From positions 1 through 7,928 of the forward strand of contig CALALV010000149.1 of NCBI GenBank assembly GCA_937925605.1: DNA of 7,928 nt, read 5' to 3'. Under the pieces are notes generated by a model. That model was not told where the DNA came from, ran no database searches, and saw only the letters and a list, made by a program, of their open reading frames with translations. Origin of the DNA: an uncultured Woeseia sp. (GTDB taxonomy: Bacteria > Pseudomonadota > Gammaproteobacteria > Steroidobacterales > Woeseiaceae). This document shows, piece by piece, positions 7,701 to 7,928 of this stretch; the stretch's first letter is position 1; every line of letters begins with the position of its first letter. The position numbers and the translations under genes are program-made.

Positions 7701-7900
7701 TGGACATACGCAAGGTCAAGAAACTGATCGAACTTCTCGACGAGTCCGGCATCGCCGAGATCGAGATCACCGAGGGCGAGGAATCCGTGCGCATCTCCCG
7801 CTATCCGCAGGGCGCGCCGGTCGTGGGGGTGTACTGGTGGCGGGCCAGCGGGTGGACGTCGAGGATCGGCTGGGCCGGCGCGCCGCCAGCGCGCCGGTAG
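7700..7900 (+). CDS. accB: Biotin carboxyl carrier protein of acetyl-CoA carboxylase, broken or misassembled after about residue 38
   Basis: The first 34-38 residues are unmistakable: MDIRKVKKLIELL, then AEIEITEGEESVRISR, the conserved N-terminal region of AccB. A strong GAGGGGG ribosome site lies just upstream and the ATG overlaps the aroQ stop. Known role: AccB carries biotin between the carboxylase AccC and the carboxyltransferase in fatty acid synthesis. Full proteins are about 150-160 residues with an Ala/Pro linker and a biotinyl domain containing EAMKMM. Here the frame becomes Trp-rich (VYWWRASGW) and stops at TAG 7898-7900 after 66 residues. No Ala/Pro linker or biotinyl motif can be read in any plus frame before the edge. 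AccB is essential in most bacteria, so an error or chimeric contig end is more likely than a true loss. Confidence 0.85.
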   Translation: MDIRKVKKLIELLDESGIAEIEITEGEESVRISRYPQGAPVVGVYWWRASGWTSRIGWAGAPPARR

Positions 7901-7928
7901 ACGAGGTGGCCGGCGCTCAGAGGCTCGC
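7801..7928 (-). CDS. Possible C-terminal fragment of an unidentified minus-strand gene at the right edge
   Basis: In the minus frame entering from the right edge, 41 codons run to TAG at 7801-7803. The composition is balanced and protein-like (for example SAGHLVYRRAGGAP and ILDVHPLARHQYTP), and nearly every codon ends in G or C. I do not recognise the family. It overlaps the part of accB that has lost its family pattern. If the window is a chimera the true gene may end elsewhere, since the last few residues lie in sequence that still looks like accB. It may also be chance in GC-rich DNA. Confidence 0.3.
   Translation of the reverse strand, partial: EPLSAGHLVYRRAGGAPAQPILDVHPLARHQYTPTTGAPCG

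Noticed and set aside
7806..7926. A single-base frameshift in accB as the only cause of its early stop
   Set aside because: The other two plus frames also lack an Ala/Pro linker or an EAMKMM motif before the edge, so one indel does not restore a recognisable AccB.

Overview
This window looks like core chromosome from a high-GC gammaproteobacterium. The coding thirds are almost all G or C in third codon position, GroEL is a typical proteobacterial form with a GGM-rich tail, and the aroQ-accB pair follows a dsbD-type gene as it does in Pseudomonas and relatives. I cannot name the genus. No mobile element, rRNA, tRNA or CRISPR array is visible. Both edges cut genes, so this is a fragment and possibly a short contig.

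Layout, left to right. Positions 1-1805 (minus) hold most of a membrane-bound sensor histidine kinase; its last residues lie beyond the left edge. A GC-rich spacer with a clear rho-independent terminator (1953-1983, minus) separates it from groEL (2014-3654, minus) and groES (3741-4031, minus). Upstream of groES is a compact heat-shock control region: a promoter that reads as both sigma-70 and sigma-32 type, directly abutting a near-perfect CIRCE operator for HrcA. Divergent from groES are dsbD (4317-6566, plus) and, 1 nt after its stop, a membrane-anchored TlpA-like thioredoxin (6568-7110, plus). After a spacer with a candidate terminator, a promoter and two inverted repeats come aroQ (7248-7700, plus) and, overlapping its stop by 1 base, the start of accB (7700 onward).

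How the genes fit together. GroES and GroEL fold cytosolic proteins. DsbD carries reducing power from cytosolic thioredoxin across the inner membrane, and the TlpA-like protein is a likely periplasmic acceptor. Protein-folding functions for both compartments therefore leave divergently from one 285-bp intergenic region. AroQ is the third step of the shikimate pathway, and AccB is the biotin carrier of acetyl-CoA carboxylase.

Main points of interest. (1) DsbD has two tandem N-terminal alpha domains at an exact 140-residue offset, both keeping the redox cysteine pair. (2) The groESL control region combines CIRCE with a sigma-32-like promoter. (3) The TlpA-like gene appears to carry a 1-nt frameshift near 7080 that removes a natural-looking C-terminus. 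(4) accB loses its family pattern after about residue 38 and stops at codon 67; the last ~100 bases look more like coding DNA on the minus strand, so the right edge may be a misassembly or a rearrangement. I found no convincing wholly new system.
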